Shown: positions 11,451 to 22,857 of the stretch, piece after piece
Position numbering within the stretch: the stretch's first letter is position 1
Layout: the number at the start of each line of letters is the position of its first letter
Translations under genes and position numbers: made by a program
Notes under the pieces: generated by a model
Seen by the model: the letters and a program-made list of their open reading frames with translations, nothing else
What the model was told of the DNA's origin: nothing
The model's database searches: none
NCBI GenBank assembly: GCA_026119855.1
Contig: JAOWBW010000105.1
Location: 1,674,001-1,738,000 of the forward strand
From: Campanula takesimana
Taxonomy: Eukaryota; Streptophyta; Magnoliopsida; Asterales; Campanulaceae
Direction: 5' to 3'
DNA: 64,000 nt

Positions 11451-11988
11451 ATTATGTACCTCTTTCGGTACACTGATTATGTAGCCAAGCCAACACAAAA
11501 TTATGGTACTCACTCTGTCCCGAATTTGTCCCGAATTAAAGTTTTTAATTTTTTTATACGAATATTAAGTGAAACTAAATTTTGTGAATATGAAAACTAA
11601 AATATAATAAATTAAGAGAGACAAAGTGGGATAAAAAAAAATTATTATGAGAATGATAAATGGGTCTCATTATCCATTTTAAATAATAAAGCAACTAAAA
11701 ACTTTAAGAGTAACTATTTGGACATATTATGTACCTCTTTCGGTACACTGATTATGTAGCCAAGCCAACACAAAATTATGGTACTCACTCTGTCCCGAAT
11801 TAAAGTTTTTAATTTTTTTATACGAATATTAAGTGAAACTAAATTTTGTGAATATGAAAACTAAAATATAATAAATTAAGAGAGACAAAGTGGGATAAAA
11901 AAAATTATTATGAGAATGATAAATGGGTCTCATTATCCATTTTAAATAATAAAGCAACTAAAAACTTTAAGAGTAACTATTTGGACAT
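11451..11988. repeat. Tandem segmental duplication, about 275 and 263 bp
   Basis: The segment beginning ATTATGTACCTCTTTCGG at 11451 is repeated in direct orientation from 11726. The copies are almost identical except for an 11-bp internal duplication (TTGTCCCGAAT) in the first copy and one A in a poly-A run. Both contain a truncated Stowaway-like end (TACTCACTCTGTCCCG). No gene is involved. Confidence 0.85.
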
Positions 11989-12328
11989 AGTCAACTATAT
12001 CTCCATCTCTTCTTCTCATAGTCTCCTCGTACTCCCTCCGTTCCTATCTATTCCCTACGTCCCCTTTTAAATTACAAAAATTGTTATTTTGAGTGTCTCA
12101 TTTTAATCAATAATTTTTTTTTATATATATTATTATTCTTTAAATAATGTGACTACTTATCATAGTCACAACTACTACTCATTATTATTATCTTCCTCAC
12201 TTTTTCTCTCCTACCTAACTATCCACACTCATAACATATCATATTTTCAATCATTTGCTTAATTTTTGTGCCAAATCTCATATTTATAAATTAAAGCGGG
12301 ATGGATGGAGTCTTTGCTTTTAAAATAC

Positions 12329-12576
12329 TCACTCTGTCTCACTTGAAATAAGTTGGGTTGAGCATGAGGATTAAGAAAAAGTGTAAATGGAATTGGTGGT
12401 GTGAATATGAAAAGTGAGGTGAGAGAGAGAAAATGAGATAAAGAATAAAGAGTGGAAAATTATTGTGAGTGCGGATGTGAGTCTCATTAAATAAAATATT
12501 TTCATTTTAAGGTTGTCCTATTTTAAGTGAGACACCCAAAATAGAATATGTCATAATTCAAGTGAGAATGAGAGAG
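12329..12576. mobile_element. Stowaway-type MITE
   Basis: Left CTCACTCTGTCTCACTTGAA and right TTCAAGTGAGAATGAGAGAG are inverted, with TA outside. A separate, more decayed member spans about 12032-12310 just upstream. Confidence 0.7.
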
Positions 12577-12603
12577 TAAGTATAAGTGCATTAATTCTGT
12601 AAA

Positions 12604-12795
12604 GAGTTGGTTTTGGGGAAAACTATTTCCTCCATAAGTTATAAAAAATCCATTTTTTAACCCTTTAAACCCTAAACCTTAAACCCTAAAGGGCCTAAAT
12701 ACTAAACCTTAAACCCTAAACCCTAAATTTTAACCCCTATAAAAACAAGACTTTTTATAACTTATGGAGAAACTAGTTTCCCCCAAAATTTTCTC
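12604..12795. mobile_element. Mutator-type MITE M5 with telomere-like core
   Basis: The ends GAGTTGGTTTTGGGG and CCCCCAAAATTTTCTC are inverted, with pairing continuing through CTCCATAAGTTATAAAAA. A perfect 9-bp duplication TTCTGTAAA lies at 12595-12603 and 12796-12804. The centre holds several AAACCCTAAA units like the plant telomere repeat. M6 is a relative. Confidence 0.85.
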
Positions 12796-12975
12796 TTCTG
12801 TAAAAATACTAAGTGTGTATTTGTTTTTAATATAATCATTATTAAAAAAATTATTATTGAGTACCTATTAGTCCAATTGAATTAGGTTAAGACCATACAA
12901 AGGACAAAACTATCTTTAACAAATCTTATAACAATTGCATGCTCGAACTCAAAGAGAAAAATGAATAATCTAATA

Positions 12976-13231
12976 CTCACTATGTCCTTAAATGAGTGTC
13001 CATTTTCAAAAAATCTTTGTCCCAAAATGAGTGTCTTTTTTAACATAACTTTGTCCCTAAATATTTTTTTTTCAATTTTTTTTTCACCGGTCTCTTTATA
13101 CGTGCTAAACTAAATGTTTAGAAAGGAGATTACAAGATTATATATAAATCTTTGTCACCAAATTGTACAAAAAATTGAGATTTTCAGATGTCCCTTAAAA
13201 TAAAATTTGGACACTCATTTAGGGACAGAGG
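12976..13231. mobile_element. Stowaway-type MITE
   Basis: Left CTCACTATGTCCTTAAATGA and right ACACTCATTTAGGGACAGAG are inverted, next to TA. Relative of 7617-7838. Confidence 0.7.
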
Positions 13232-13371
13232 TACGTTTTTGATGATTTCATAAGGGACTAAAAATGTAATGACGGTTTTCCCACACACCATAGACAGTAC
13301 AATTAGTAGTGATGCGAGAAATTTTTGTTAAAGTGGTCAACAATTGTTGAAATAAAAAACACACTGATTAT

Positions 13372-14097
13372 TAGGGGTGTAAATGGTTCGGTTTGGTTCG
13401 GTCTCGGCCGTTTTAGAGACCAAACCACTAGTCATCGGTTTGGGAAAATTCCAAACCGAACCGAACCATGAAAAATTTCAAACCAAACCAAACCGAACCG
13501 CCATGGTTTGGTTCGGTTTGGTTCAGACCGCGGTTCAGTAATGTGGTCCAAACTGCGGTTTAGACCGTGGTCTAGAATATGGTTTAGATCGTGGTTTAAA
13601 CCACCATTCACACCGAGGTTCATATCACGATTCAAATTATGGTTTACACTCTGTTTAAAAGAGAAAATTCGGAAGAATGAAAATATCGAACGAATAAATA
13701 AGCCGAAGGAAGTGAATACACTACAGAACTTTGTTAACTATGTGCCTCAATGAGTATAACATTCGATGAAATGAACATTGAATAAGATGCAAAACGAGAG
13801 TTAAGAATGATGTAATGTAATGTAAATTATTTTAATAATTTAAAGGTGAATGTTACTTAACATACAAATATATGACTAATATATGTGGCCTGGCGGTTTG
13901 GTTTGGTGGTTCGGTCTGATGGTTCGGTTTGGTTCGGTCTGGTTTGGTCTGGAGGGGTCAGACCACAAACCAACCGAACCACGCGGTTTACCAGTTTTTG
14001 AGACCGAACCGAACTACTTGTGCTTAAAAACCGAACCAAACCGTATGGTTTAGTTCGGTCCCAAACCGCGGTTTGGACCGAACCACTGACACCCCTA
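13372..14097. mobile_element. hAT-like non-autonomous element hAT-3 (GGTTTGGTTCGG repeats)
   Basis: The ends TAGGGGTGTAAATGG and CACTGACACCCCTA form an imperfect inverted repeat. A perfect 8-bp duplication CTGATTAT lies at 13364-13371 and 14098-14105. About 250 bp at each end consist of GGTTCGGTTTGGTT-like repeats facing inward in opposite orientations. The two short ORFs in this repeat are artefacts. Confidence 0.85.
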
Positions 14098-14105
14098 CTG
14101 ATTAT

Positions 14106-15835
14106 ATAGAATTTTGACATATAAAAGTGTTAAAATGATAACATAGTAATTATTAATATTTTTAAAATTTGAGAGGTAAAAGTTAATCAAATTAAAAAAA
14201 TGGTTTGACTCTGATTACTAACTGATGTAGGATTTTTTGACATACAAAAGTGTTAAAATGATAACAAGAATATCGGTTGTTACCGATTCGACGAAAGGCC
14301 AAGATATATCAAACATTTTTTTTGTAGATTTTTTTTTTAAATGGTAAAGGAATACCTCTCCCGAAGCAAGAAAATCTATGGCTCGACTCTGATTACTAAC
14401 TGATGTAGCAAAGAGGAAGCAATAAAAAAGATAAATATTTTTAAATCTGTTGATTGTCGCAACAATACCGAAAGAATAGTATCAAACAACATTGAATCGC
14501 ATACGATTAGCAGTGAAATGTTTTCAACTCACGTTGAATCGTGCACAATTACTGGAAATTGACAACAAAAGGAATGACCCACTTTTGGAGAATAACGAGA
14601 CACACTCAATACTAAGAAAAAAATTAATATTCAACTAATTTCCGGAATTACATAATATCCTAATTTTATAAGCATCAAAAAATAAATCCATCACTCTTAA
14701 AAATAACAATAATATTCAACTAATTTTCAAAATTACATAATATTAAACTCTAGTAGAGCTTTAATTCATCAAAATAAAGTCCTAATATAATTCTAATCAT
14801 CATAATACTACACATCTAATATCAAATCCCAAAATTACAATAAAAACAACAATAATAACTAAAATAAAGCCCTAATTTATCCCTATATTGATCTCCATTA
14901 CATAATATTCAACTCTAGTAGAGCTTTAATTTTTCTTATTAAAAAAACGAAAATTTATTTACGTCACAATCATGTGTCAAATTGAAGTGATTTACTGCAA
15001 AAATAATGTCAAAAATAACATAGAATCAGTTGAATGATTGACTTGTAAACATGTGACATCCTTTTACCATTTTACGCTAGTTCAGAGGAACTCCAGTACT
15101 ACCTCCCACATTTTAAACCTTTTTTTTTTTTTTGAGTATTAAATTTCAAAATCAAAAAAGGAAAGTTTTTTATATTTCTTTATTTGTGAACCCCACATGT
15201 CATACTCACAACAATTACCATTAACTATTTCTTACCCCACTTTATCTCTTCTATCAAACCATCTACATTCACAACAAATCACTTTTTTCTTAATTTTTGA
15301 ATCGATTTTTTTTAAGTTTAAATTGAGACGGAATGAGTATATGGCAAGCAGTGTATTCTCTCCGTGCAATTAAAATTTTACTTTTGTTTTAATCGCGTGA
15401 TTAAAAAAAAAAGTATATTCCCTCCGTCCTATTTGAAGCTTCACCATTTAGGTGATGACACACAAATTAAGGAAAATGATGAGTGTAAGAAGGGTTGTGA
15501 GAGAGAAGAAGTTAGTGGGTATTAAAAGTGGGGCCTACAATTTAAATATGCGATAATGGAAAGTTAGTGGGTATGACAAGTGATCCCCATAATTTAAGTA
15601 CTCCTTCTGTCTCATTTTAAAAGTCAAAAAATTTCTAAAAGGGCGTCTCATTTTAAGCATTAAAATCCTAAAATGGAAAGTAGGTCCTACATGTCATGCT
15701 CACAACAATTATCCACTAACAGTTCTTTACTTCACTTTCTCTCCTATTCAACTATCACACTCACAACACATCACCTTCTCCTTAAGACAAAAACTTGTAT
15801 GAGAACACCATGATCCGTCTCATAGTAGAGACGGG
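14106..15835. other. Intergenic DNA with MITE remnants and a possible LTR scar
   Basis: No gene. CTCTGATTACTAACTGATGTAG occurs at about 14210 and 14391; its start resembles the complement of a copia primer-binding site followed by an LTR end, so decayed minus-strand copia LTR remnants are likely. Stowaway-family remnants lie at about 15100-15340, 15419-15598 and 15600-15785. None has two clean ends. Confidence 0.4.
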
Positions 15836-16097
15836 TCATTTTTGACCCATGCCCCATTGGCATTTTTATGTTATTTTATTTTTTCGGTTTGTCAAAAGTA
15901 ATAGTTACTATAACTAAATGTAACAAACGTGTTACTTATATGTAACATTTTGTATACATAAAAGTAATACATATATACAGAAAACTAACAGTGTTTTTTT
16001 TTTATGTTTTCTTCGTTTGCCAAAAGTAGAGCCGTCAATTTGGGCTGGCCCGGCCCGCCATTGAATAAGGGTGGGTTGGGCCCTAAATATTCCAACC

Positions 16098-17372
16098 TGT
16101 AGATACCCCGGGGGACCACGGCTTGGCTAGAGCGGTGAATTATCCTAGGATGTCTAACTTGTTTTAGATTGTTTAGAGTCGCCACCTATGTTTTTAAAGG
16201 AACATAAGAAAAACCTAGAAATAGCCTAATTTATGTACAAAACCAGATATTCGGGAGAGAAAGGTTCGGGGGTTAGGTGACGGAGTGGGAAGTACTTAAA
16301 CACCCACTCCGCCCCGCTTACGCGGGTCTTGCTACTATTGGTGTTCTAATATTTACATGTCCTTCAATTAATTAAATAGAAAATGTGCTAACAATTGTGA
16401 TGAGAAGAAAATGGGAAATAAAGGGGAAATAAAATAGAATTGTTTTATTTATTTAATGATAAAGATTACATATAACAAGTAATGTTAAAGAATTACATTA
16501 AGAGATGAAGAGAAATTAACATGATGAATTAAAGTTAAGATTAAAATGTAGGGAGATAACCTTAACTAACTTCAATATGTGAAGTAGTCATGTTGGTCAT
16601 GTCCCATTAATGGGGATTGCATACATCAAGAAGAAGAAAACAAAGGAAGAAAATGGAGTTGTACCTTGAGAAAGAGGACTTGGAACCTTGACTTGAAAGT
16701 GTCGTTGTTGTAATGAAATTGTTGTAGAACAATTTGTGTAGAGTCTTGTTACTAAGAACTGTTGTTGGGAGAATTTGTGTATAATGTAGTTGGTGAATCA
16801 AGGTTGGAGTCCCTTTCTAAGGTAGAAGATGATGGTTTTTATAGGTAAAAAGAGAGGGAAATGATGGAGGGAAATTGGTCATCCATGTGAAATTGAATGG
16901 GCCAATCACAATGAATAAAAGGAAAATAAAAGAAATAAAAGAAATCAAGTAATAAATGAAAGAAATATTATGTTTTAAAGAAAAGACTAGAATAAAGGAT
17001 TTGGGAGTTATGAACTAAGGGGGGATGAACTTGGATGCAAAAAGAGGTGTTTTTGAGTTAAAGAAGGAGATTTGTAAATAAGAAAAGTGAGGGAAATAAG
17101 GTGCAATCCGTTACTGCCAAAGTGGGAAGCGCGCGGGTCCGGCTTTTGGGGAGAGACGCGCGCGCGGCTCACTGGCAGTGCCGGAAGCGCCCGCGGGTGA
17201 AAATGACAGAATGACAGAAATGACTCTAAAGTTAATTCTGTTATGCAGTTTAGTCCAAAACTAACGGAATCAGTTAGGAACTTAACCGAAGTAACAGAAA
17301 TTAATGAGAATAAGTTAAATAAAAATACTTTGTATGCAATCGGGGTGAGAGGTCCAAGGCGGGGTGTCTACA
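16098..17372 (-). repeat. G1 3' LTR (left copy)
   Basis: Same length as the right copy (1275 bp), with TGTAGA...TCTACA ends. Three GC modules lie at 17129, 17158 and 17187, exactly 29 bp apart. A minus-strand TATA-like CTATAAAAACC lies at about 16836-16846. The ORFs in the LTR (for example 16607-16801 and 17243-17482) are not credible genes. Confidence 0.85.
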
Positions 17373-17529
17373 GAGCCCCTCGGCGACGTGGATTGCAAAG
17401 CAAAACGCGTCGACGAAAGAACAAAACATCCGCCGAGGACATCGACAAAAGAAAACAAGACTCGATAAAACAAGAATTTTGAAATTACAAAGGATATAGG
17501 TGCGCTCCCTGTGTGAGCGACTTAATAAC

Positions 17530-18060
17530 ACACTCCCGTTTGCGAGTGGTTTGATGCACGCTCCCGTTTGCGAGCGGCTGATGACGAACTCCCGTTTGCG
17601 AGCTGTCTGAGATAACATGCCCCCGTTTGCGAGCAAGTTGGTAGAAAACGCCCCCGTTTGCGAGCGGTTTGATACACGCTCCCGTTTGCGAGCGGTGTGA
17701 GATAACATGCCCCCGTTTGCGAGCAAGTTGATAGAAAACGCTCCCGTTTGCGAGCAGTTGATGACGAACTCCCGTTTGCAAGCTGTCTGAGATAACATGC
17801 CCCCGTTTGTGAGCAAGTTGATAGGAAACGCTCCCGTTTGCGAGCGATTTGATACACGCTCCCGTTTGCGAGCTGTGTGAGATAACATGCCCCCGTTTGC
17901 GAGTAAGTTGGTAGAAAACGCTCCCGTTTGCGAGCGGTTGATGACGAACTCCCGTTTGTGAGCTGTCAGAGATAACATGCCCCCGTTTGCCAGCAAGTTG
18001 GTAGAAAACGCTCCCGTTTGCGAGCGATTTGATACACGCTCCCGTTTGCGAGCGAGTTGA
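17530..18060. repeat. 180-bp higher-order tandem repeat built from 30-bp units, in G1
   Basis: Eighteen copies of CCCGTTTG-centred units (consensus CTCCCGTTTGCGAGC plus 15 bp of spacer) recur every 30 bp. Spacer variants repeat every six units: ATGACGAACTCCCG starts at 17581, 17761 and 17941, and GATACACG-type units also recur at 180 bp. The array lies near the minus-strand 3' end of G1. The unit is a multiple of 3 and lacks stops, so all three minus frames stay open (231, 221 and 111 aa); these are treated as artefacts. Confidence 0.9.
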
Positions 18061-21000
18061 TGATTGAAATCTGCTGGGGAATGCTTGGTTGTTGATGACG
18101 TGTGGTTGCTTGATTTTATGGGGATGCAGGCATAGTTGACTGTGAATCACTTTCTGTTGGGGATGAAGTGCCTTGAGTAGCGGATGCTGTTTGGCTTTGC
18201 GGTGGTACCTGTTATGTGCTTTGCAGGTATATGTGCTTGTGCAGGGACATGCATGAAATATGATGATTGAGAGAAATTGTGCCCGTGGTGTTATGTGATC
18301 TTGAAAGCACCTTTGTAATGAGAGAGAACTAAGAATGTAGAAAGTGATCTTGTGTGCGGTGTGATTTTGAGGAAAGCATTGGATGTATTCATACCTTCAC
18401 TTACCATTGCCGCTTGAGTGGAGATGGATTCTTGATGTCCGCGGAGGATGCTTTGATGGAGAATGTCCATTCTTTAGATGTTGATGAGAGAATGCCCTTG
18501 ATGTTGGGTTGGCGAGATGGTACTCTGGATGATGGGTTGGTCGTGCCAAAAGGCTGCCTACGTATCCCTTTAAGAGAATCAGACCAGTGTAGTTCAAGGA
18601 TGATGGAGAACTCTGGGGAAGAAGCTATGGAGCAAAGCAAAGTAAAGCACATATTTTTGCACATAGAAGGAGAAAAAGAAAAAAAAGTTTTTTTTTTTTT
18701 TTTTTTTTTTTTAGTCCGTGGGTGAACCATTTTAACCATTGTGTGCTTGTGAAGCCAACCCAAGATCAAGTCATGTTCAGTAGAAGTCCGGATTGCCTCG
18801 CTTGAATTCTGTTGTTCCCGGTGTGCCCAACGAAGATTGATGTCTAGCCCCAAGAGATTTGTCGGTTATGGGGCTTCAAAAGGTTTTTGATGCCGAGATA
18901 CCAAGGGGTTGCTGATTTTGAAGTCCCTAGAACGCCTTTGGTGCCAAACTTTGAGTGGCTTGCATAGCCCCAAGATAAATCAGTTCTTGGCCCGTTCGAG
19001 TAAATCGCCATTTGTTGTTGGCGAGAGCAAGCCCCAAGACAAGATTATGGATGCCAAGCTTCGATAAATTGCTAAGCCCCAAATGTCATGGACTTTTTGT
19101 TTGTGAGCTTCAAGACGGTGGAATGTAAAGGCCCAAATTATCTTGTGATTGGCTCGGCATTGAGAGCGGATGTACCGTCGGGTAGAATTTTTAATAGAGA
19201 TCCCCTTCTCGCTCTTACTGGGGAGATGAATGGCCTCATTGTGGTTGATACCCAAATGGCGGAGGGTTTATGTCAAAGGATGCAGTAATGTCTTGCGGTG
19301 CCGTCGAGGTCGCGGAGGATAAGGTCTTGGTGTGATAAAGTCCCAAATGAGTATGCTTGCTTGACGGATCTTTGGATGCAACCAGTGCCGTGGCCCAACT
19401 TTATCTGAGCTGCACCTTGTGCTTTTGATCTTGGAGAAGGGGGTGCTGAATTGCAGAAACAATGGGATTGACCGTGGCATTTCCCGCTATAACCCTGTTT
19501 TGATTAGAGTTTAACATATTGAATCTTTTCCTTTTCTCTAAGACTTTCTTCATGATCTCGTTGAAAGTTCTAACAAAAATCACCAACTTCATTCATAACA
19601 TCGGAGTCTTCATTTTAAAACCAAGAGTCCTTTGACTTGAAGTGTTGAGAGACCCTTTGAAGCTTGATCCCTTTCATGGAAACTACTCCCAAATTGCGTT
19701 GCTCGAGTATTGTTGCCCAAAAGACTGTCGGTCGCGAAGCCCCAATATTGCCCTTTGCTCGGATTACTGTAATGCCGTAGCCCAAAAGATTGTAGATTGC
19801 GAAGCCCCTTGAGACCTTCGGTGCCGAATTGAGGAAGCTTCCAATGTTGCACATGACTTGGCTGGGGATACTGCTGGGGAGTTAATTGCTCTTTGCCGAG
19901 GGAGCCTTTAAGACTTGACCGTAGCCCCTAGAGTGCCATCATTGATTGCGAGAAAGGTCCACCCTTGATTGAGGAAACGAGCACAGGCACACATGACAAG
20001 AGGGCTTTTTGACATCCCTTTTGAGGGACTTTGAGGATAGTCTCACACATCTTTTTTTAGCATAGCCCCTAGGGCGTATTGATTGCCAAATGAAGCAAAA
20101 GAATCCCTTGTTCTTGAGTCACATAGCCCCTAGGGCGTCACCATTTGTTGATCAAAGCAAGAGTGACTCGTCCTCGTGTGAGGGAATAAACATGAGAGGA
20201 TATGGCAAGAGCTACTCCATTTCTCGGGAGCCTTTCGGCGTACTTTAGAAGCACATACTTGAAGAAGCCTTGAAAACTGAGACACATGTTGTTGCTATTT
20301 GCTGCCCAAGCCAATTGACTAGCTAACGATTATTTGTGCAACCTCGTGCCCTTTTATGATGGACTTGTTCTCGGATGGATCTTGGTTACCACGGGCCTTC
20401 TTTTCATGAACCCAAAAATGCACACTGCTGGAGAATGATGCCGATAACCCAAGACAACCTTTGATGGTGCTATATCTTGTCGAGCCTTTTGCAATCCCAA
20501 AGTTGACTCGGTGGGGAATTGACTTGCTGAGGAGATTCAATGTAGAACTTGTCTTCTTTAGAGGCCGGGGATCTCCATTTCTCTTTCACTTCTCTCTCTC
20601 ACTCTCTCATATTTTTTTTATGACGCACCCTGTTTTTTGCCTAGACCGCCCTTTCGGGTTTTCAATCTAGCGGGCATCTCTTTTGCGTCTTCATCATTTT
20701 TTTTTGACTCAATTGATGAGGAAGTGTGCATTGACTCTAGCTGAGGAGATAAGACATGTGATTTTGCGGTGGAGACCTTTTGTCACTAATGATGAGTGAC
20801 ATTGACTTGACTAGGGAAGTGTCCCTAGTATTGACATGTATTTTTTATTGAATTGAATGACTTGCGAAGGCAAGTAAGTCATTAAGAGAGAAGAGAAGGA
20901 AAGCCCCAATTTGATTGCAAGGAATTGGGAGTATGCAGAAAGAATAGAAGTCCTTAGACTCGACAAGGAATGCGAAATGATTCCAAATCTAAGAAAGTTG

Positions 21001-21630
21001 TTCAATCTTTTTGGTGATTAATTCATTGGCAAATGAATCGTACAAAGATGTCTTGACAAGTTCGAGATGAAGGCCGATCACCATAACGCGCTAGGGTTAA
21101 ACATATCTTCTTTCTTGCATGAGACCGGACCTGCAGGTTGCCTACGTTCCTCCAGTGTAGAGGCTCAGGTCACCGTAGTTCTTGTGGATTCTCCATTCGT
21201 CGTGATGGAATTGTTGCTTCGTAGCTTCGTCCTTTGTTGGTGGATGATGATGTTGATCTTCTTTGATTGAGAGGGATTTTTTTTTTTTTTTTTTTTTTGT
21301 GCTCTAACTTTTGCCTAGGTTGATTTGATGATTTCAACCTAGCGAGCCTTTTTTTTTTTTTTTTTTTTTTTTTTGATCCCCTTTTGAAAACTTTGCTTGA
21401 CTTCTTCATGATTGTTGCTCCACCTTGTTTGTCTTGGCTTCGTCGTTGATGTTGGCGTCGATGTTTAGCCCCTAGGCGTTCAAGTGATGGCCTTGTTCTA
21501 AAACTTGTTTAGACATCTTTTCATCATTTTGCCAAGAATTAGATTGAACAACTTGGAAGAGTGTATAAGGACAAGAACGACTTTTATTTGATAAGAAGAC
21601 TCGACACTTAACATGGGACGAGAGAAAACA
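18061..21630. other. G1 internal non-coding region
   Basis: On the minus strand this lies between gag and the 30-bp array, where pol would be expected. No RT, integrase or protease motif was found in any frame. Recurrent short phrases include AGCCCCAAGA and AGCCCCTAGGGCGT. Three T-tracts exceed 20 bp (about 18688, 21275, 21350); a fourth lies just outside at 22412. Origin unknown: replaced or captured sequence. Confidence 0.5.
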
Positions 21631-22341
21631 TTAATGCACACAAAAGAGGACTTTTGACTCTTTTTTTTTTTTTATTCCTACTACTAGGTAGAGAAAGAGA
21701 AACGGAGATTGTTGTCGTCGTCCTCTTTGTTGAAGCCCCATTTCAAAACCAACTTCTTTGATGAGTTGCTCTTCACCCACGGTAAATTCGCCGTTGTCGA
21801 TCAAATCTTGGATGATGTTTCGGAGAAGGAAGCACCCTTCGGTAGTGTGGCCACTATGCTTGTGGTAGCCGCACCATTCACCATGAGCATGATTTTTCAG
21901 TATCGCCTTCGGCTTGTACCCCTCCAAAGGTTTGATCTTCCCTCTTGCCACCAAAATTTCAAATGCCTCAGCTTGGGTTACTCCTTGGAGAGGAGTGAAA
22001 ACTCGGTTGTTGGTTGTACCTTTGTAGCTTTTGAGGGTCGGGCCACTTGAGCATGCTTTATCATTGAACTTTGCTTTGCTGTCGGTGAGCTCTTGCAAAC
22101 GGGCTTTGAGTTCGGAAACCTCTTCTTTGTGAATCCTCTTGTCGATATCGAAACGGGCTTGCCACAAATTGTCTTTACGGCGGGCATCCTCGACAATCCT
22201 ATCCATTTGTTCCCCCATTGATTTCATTATGTTGAGTAACCCTTCGTTGGACATGAAATCATTTCCACCGTTGTTGTTGTTGCCGTTGGAAACCATTGGA
22301 CCTATTGAAAGAGCACGGTTGATCTTAGATTGGCCCCACAA
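21631..22341 (-). pseudogene. Gag fragment of G1 (Ty3/gypsy Tat/Ogre-like)
   Basis: A 236-aa open frame. An Asn-rich start is followed by a charged, probably coiled-coil segment (IVEDARRKDNLWQARFDIDK, then KEEVSELKARLQEL). Next comes a zinc-knuckle-like WCGYHKHSGHTTEGC and RNIIQDLIDNGEF. That last pattern is typical of the gag C-terminal part of Tat/Ogre-type gypsy elements. Gag would form the particle and bind genomic RNA. The N-terminal gag domain is missing or lies in another frame, and no protease follows, so this is called a remnant. It still has a long stop-free frame in an element with nearly identical LTRs, so expression cannot be excluded. Confidence 0.7.
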
Positions 22342-22857
22342 ACACCTTTTGGATAAAATGAATTAACCCACAAACAAAGAAAAAGACTCAACCACATAAG
22401 AAAAAACGACTCTTTTTTTTTTTTTTTTTTTTTTTTACAAAGTCGGAAGGACGTGGTCCTTTTTGGGGTTTCTAGGAAAATAGTGGAATCGTCACAGTAG
22501 TATATAGACCATCTCGCGCTCCCATATACTCATCGGATTCCACCACGCTTGTGAATCCTACATGTAACGGGATTAAACTAAATTAATGTAGTAAAGCATA
22601 CATGCGGGGACGGATTTTTATTTTCGTCCAAAATAACCACTTTGGGGGACGGATTTTTATTTCGTCCATTGCAACAAATTGGCATGTATGATTTGAAGAC
22701 ATTAGTTTAGGGAAATCTCGGTACATGAAAACCGACTTGAGTCACGGAGTGTTAGACCCTAACTAGAATTGTGTGGTTTGTGCTCGGCTTGAATATGAGG
22801 CTTAAAGGTCACCCCCGGCATGTAGTCTTGAACTACGCCACGGGCTGAGGTTGACCG

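Noticed and set aside
12604..12795. A genuine interstitial telomere
   Set aside because: Telomere-like units are few and imperfect and sit inside a short element with inverted ends and a 9-bp target duplication.
17530..18060. CRISPR-like regular array
   Set aside because: Period is regular (30 bp), but there are no unique spacers; both halves of each unit repeat in a 180-bp cycle, the host is a plant, and the array lies inside a retrotransposon.
18354..18853. ORFs of 123 aa (plus) and 150 aa (minus)
   Set aside because: They overlap on opposite strands, cross a long T-tract coding poly-F or poly-K, and show no domain; they lie in the non-coding part of G1.
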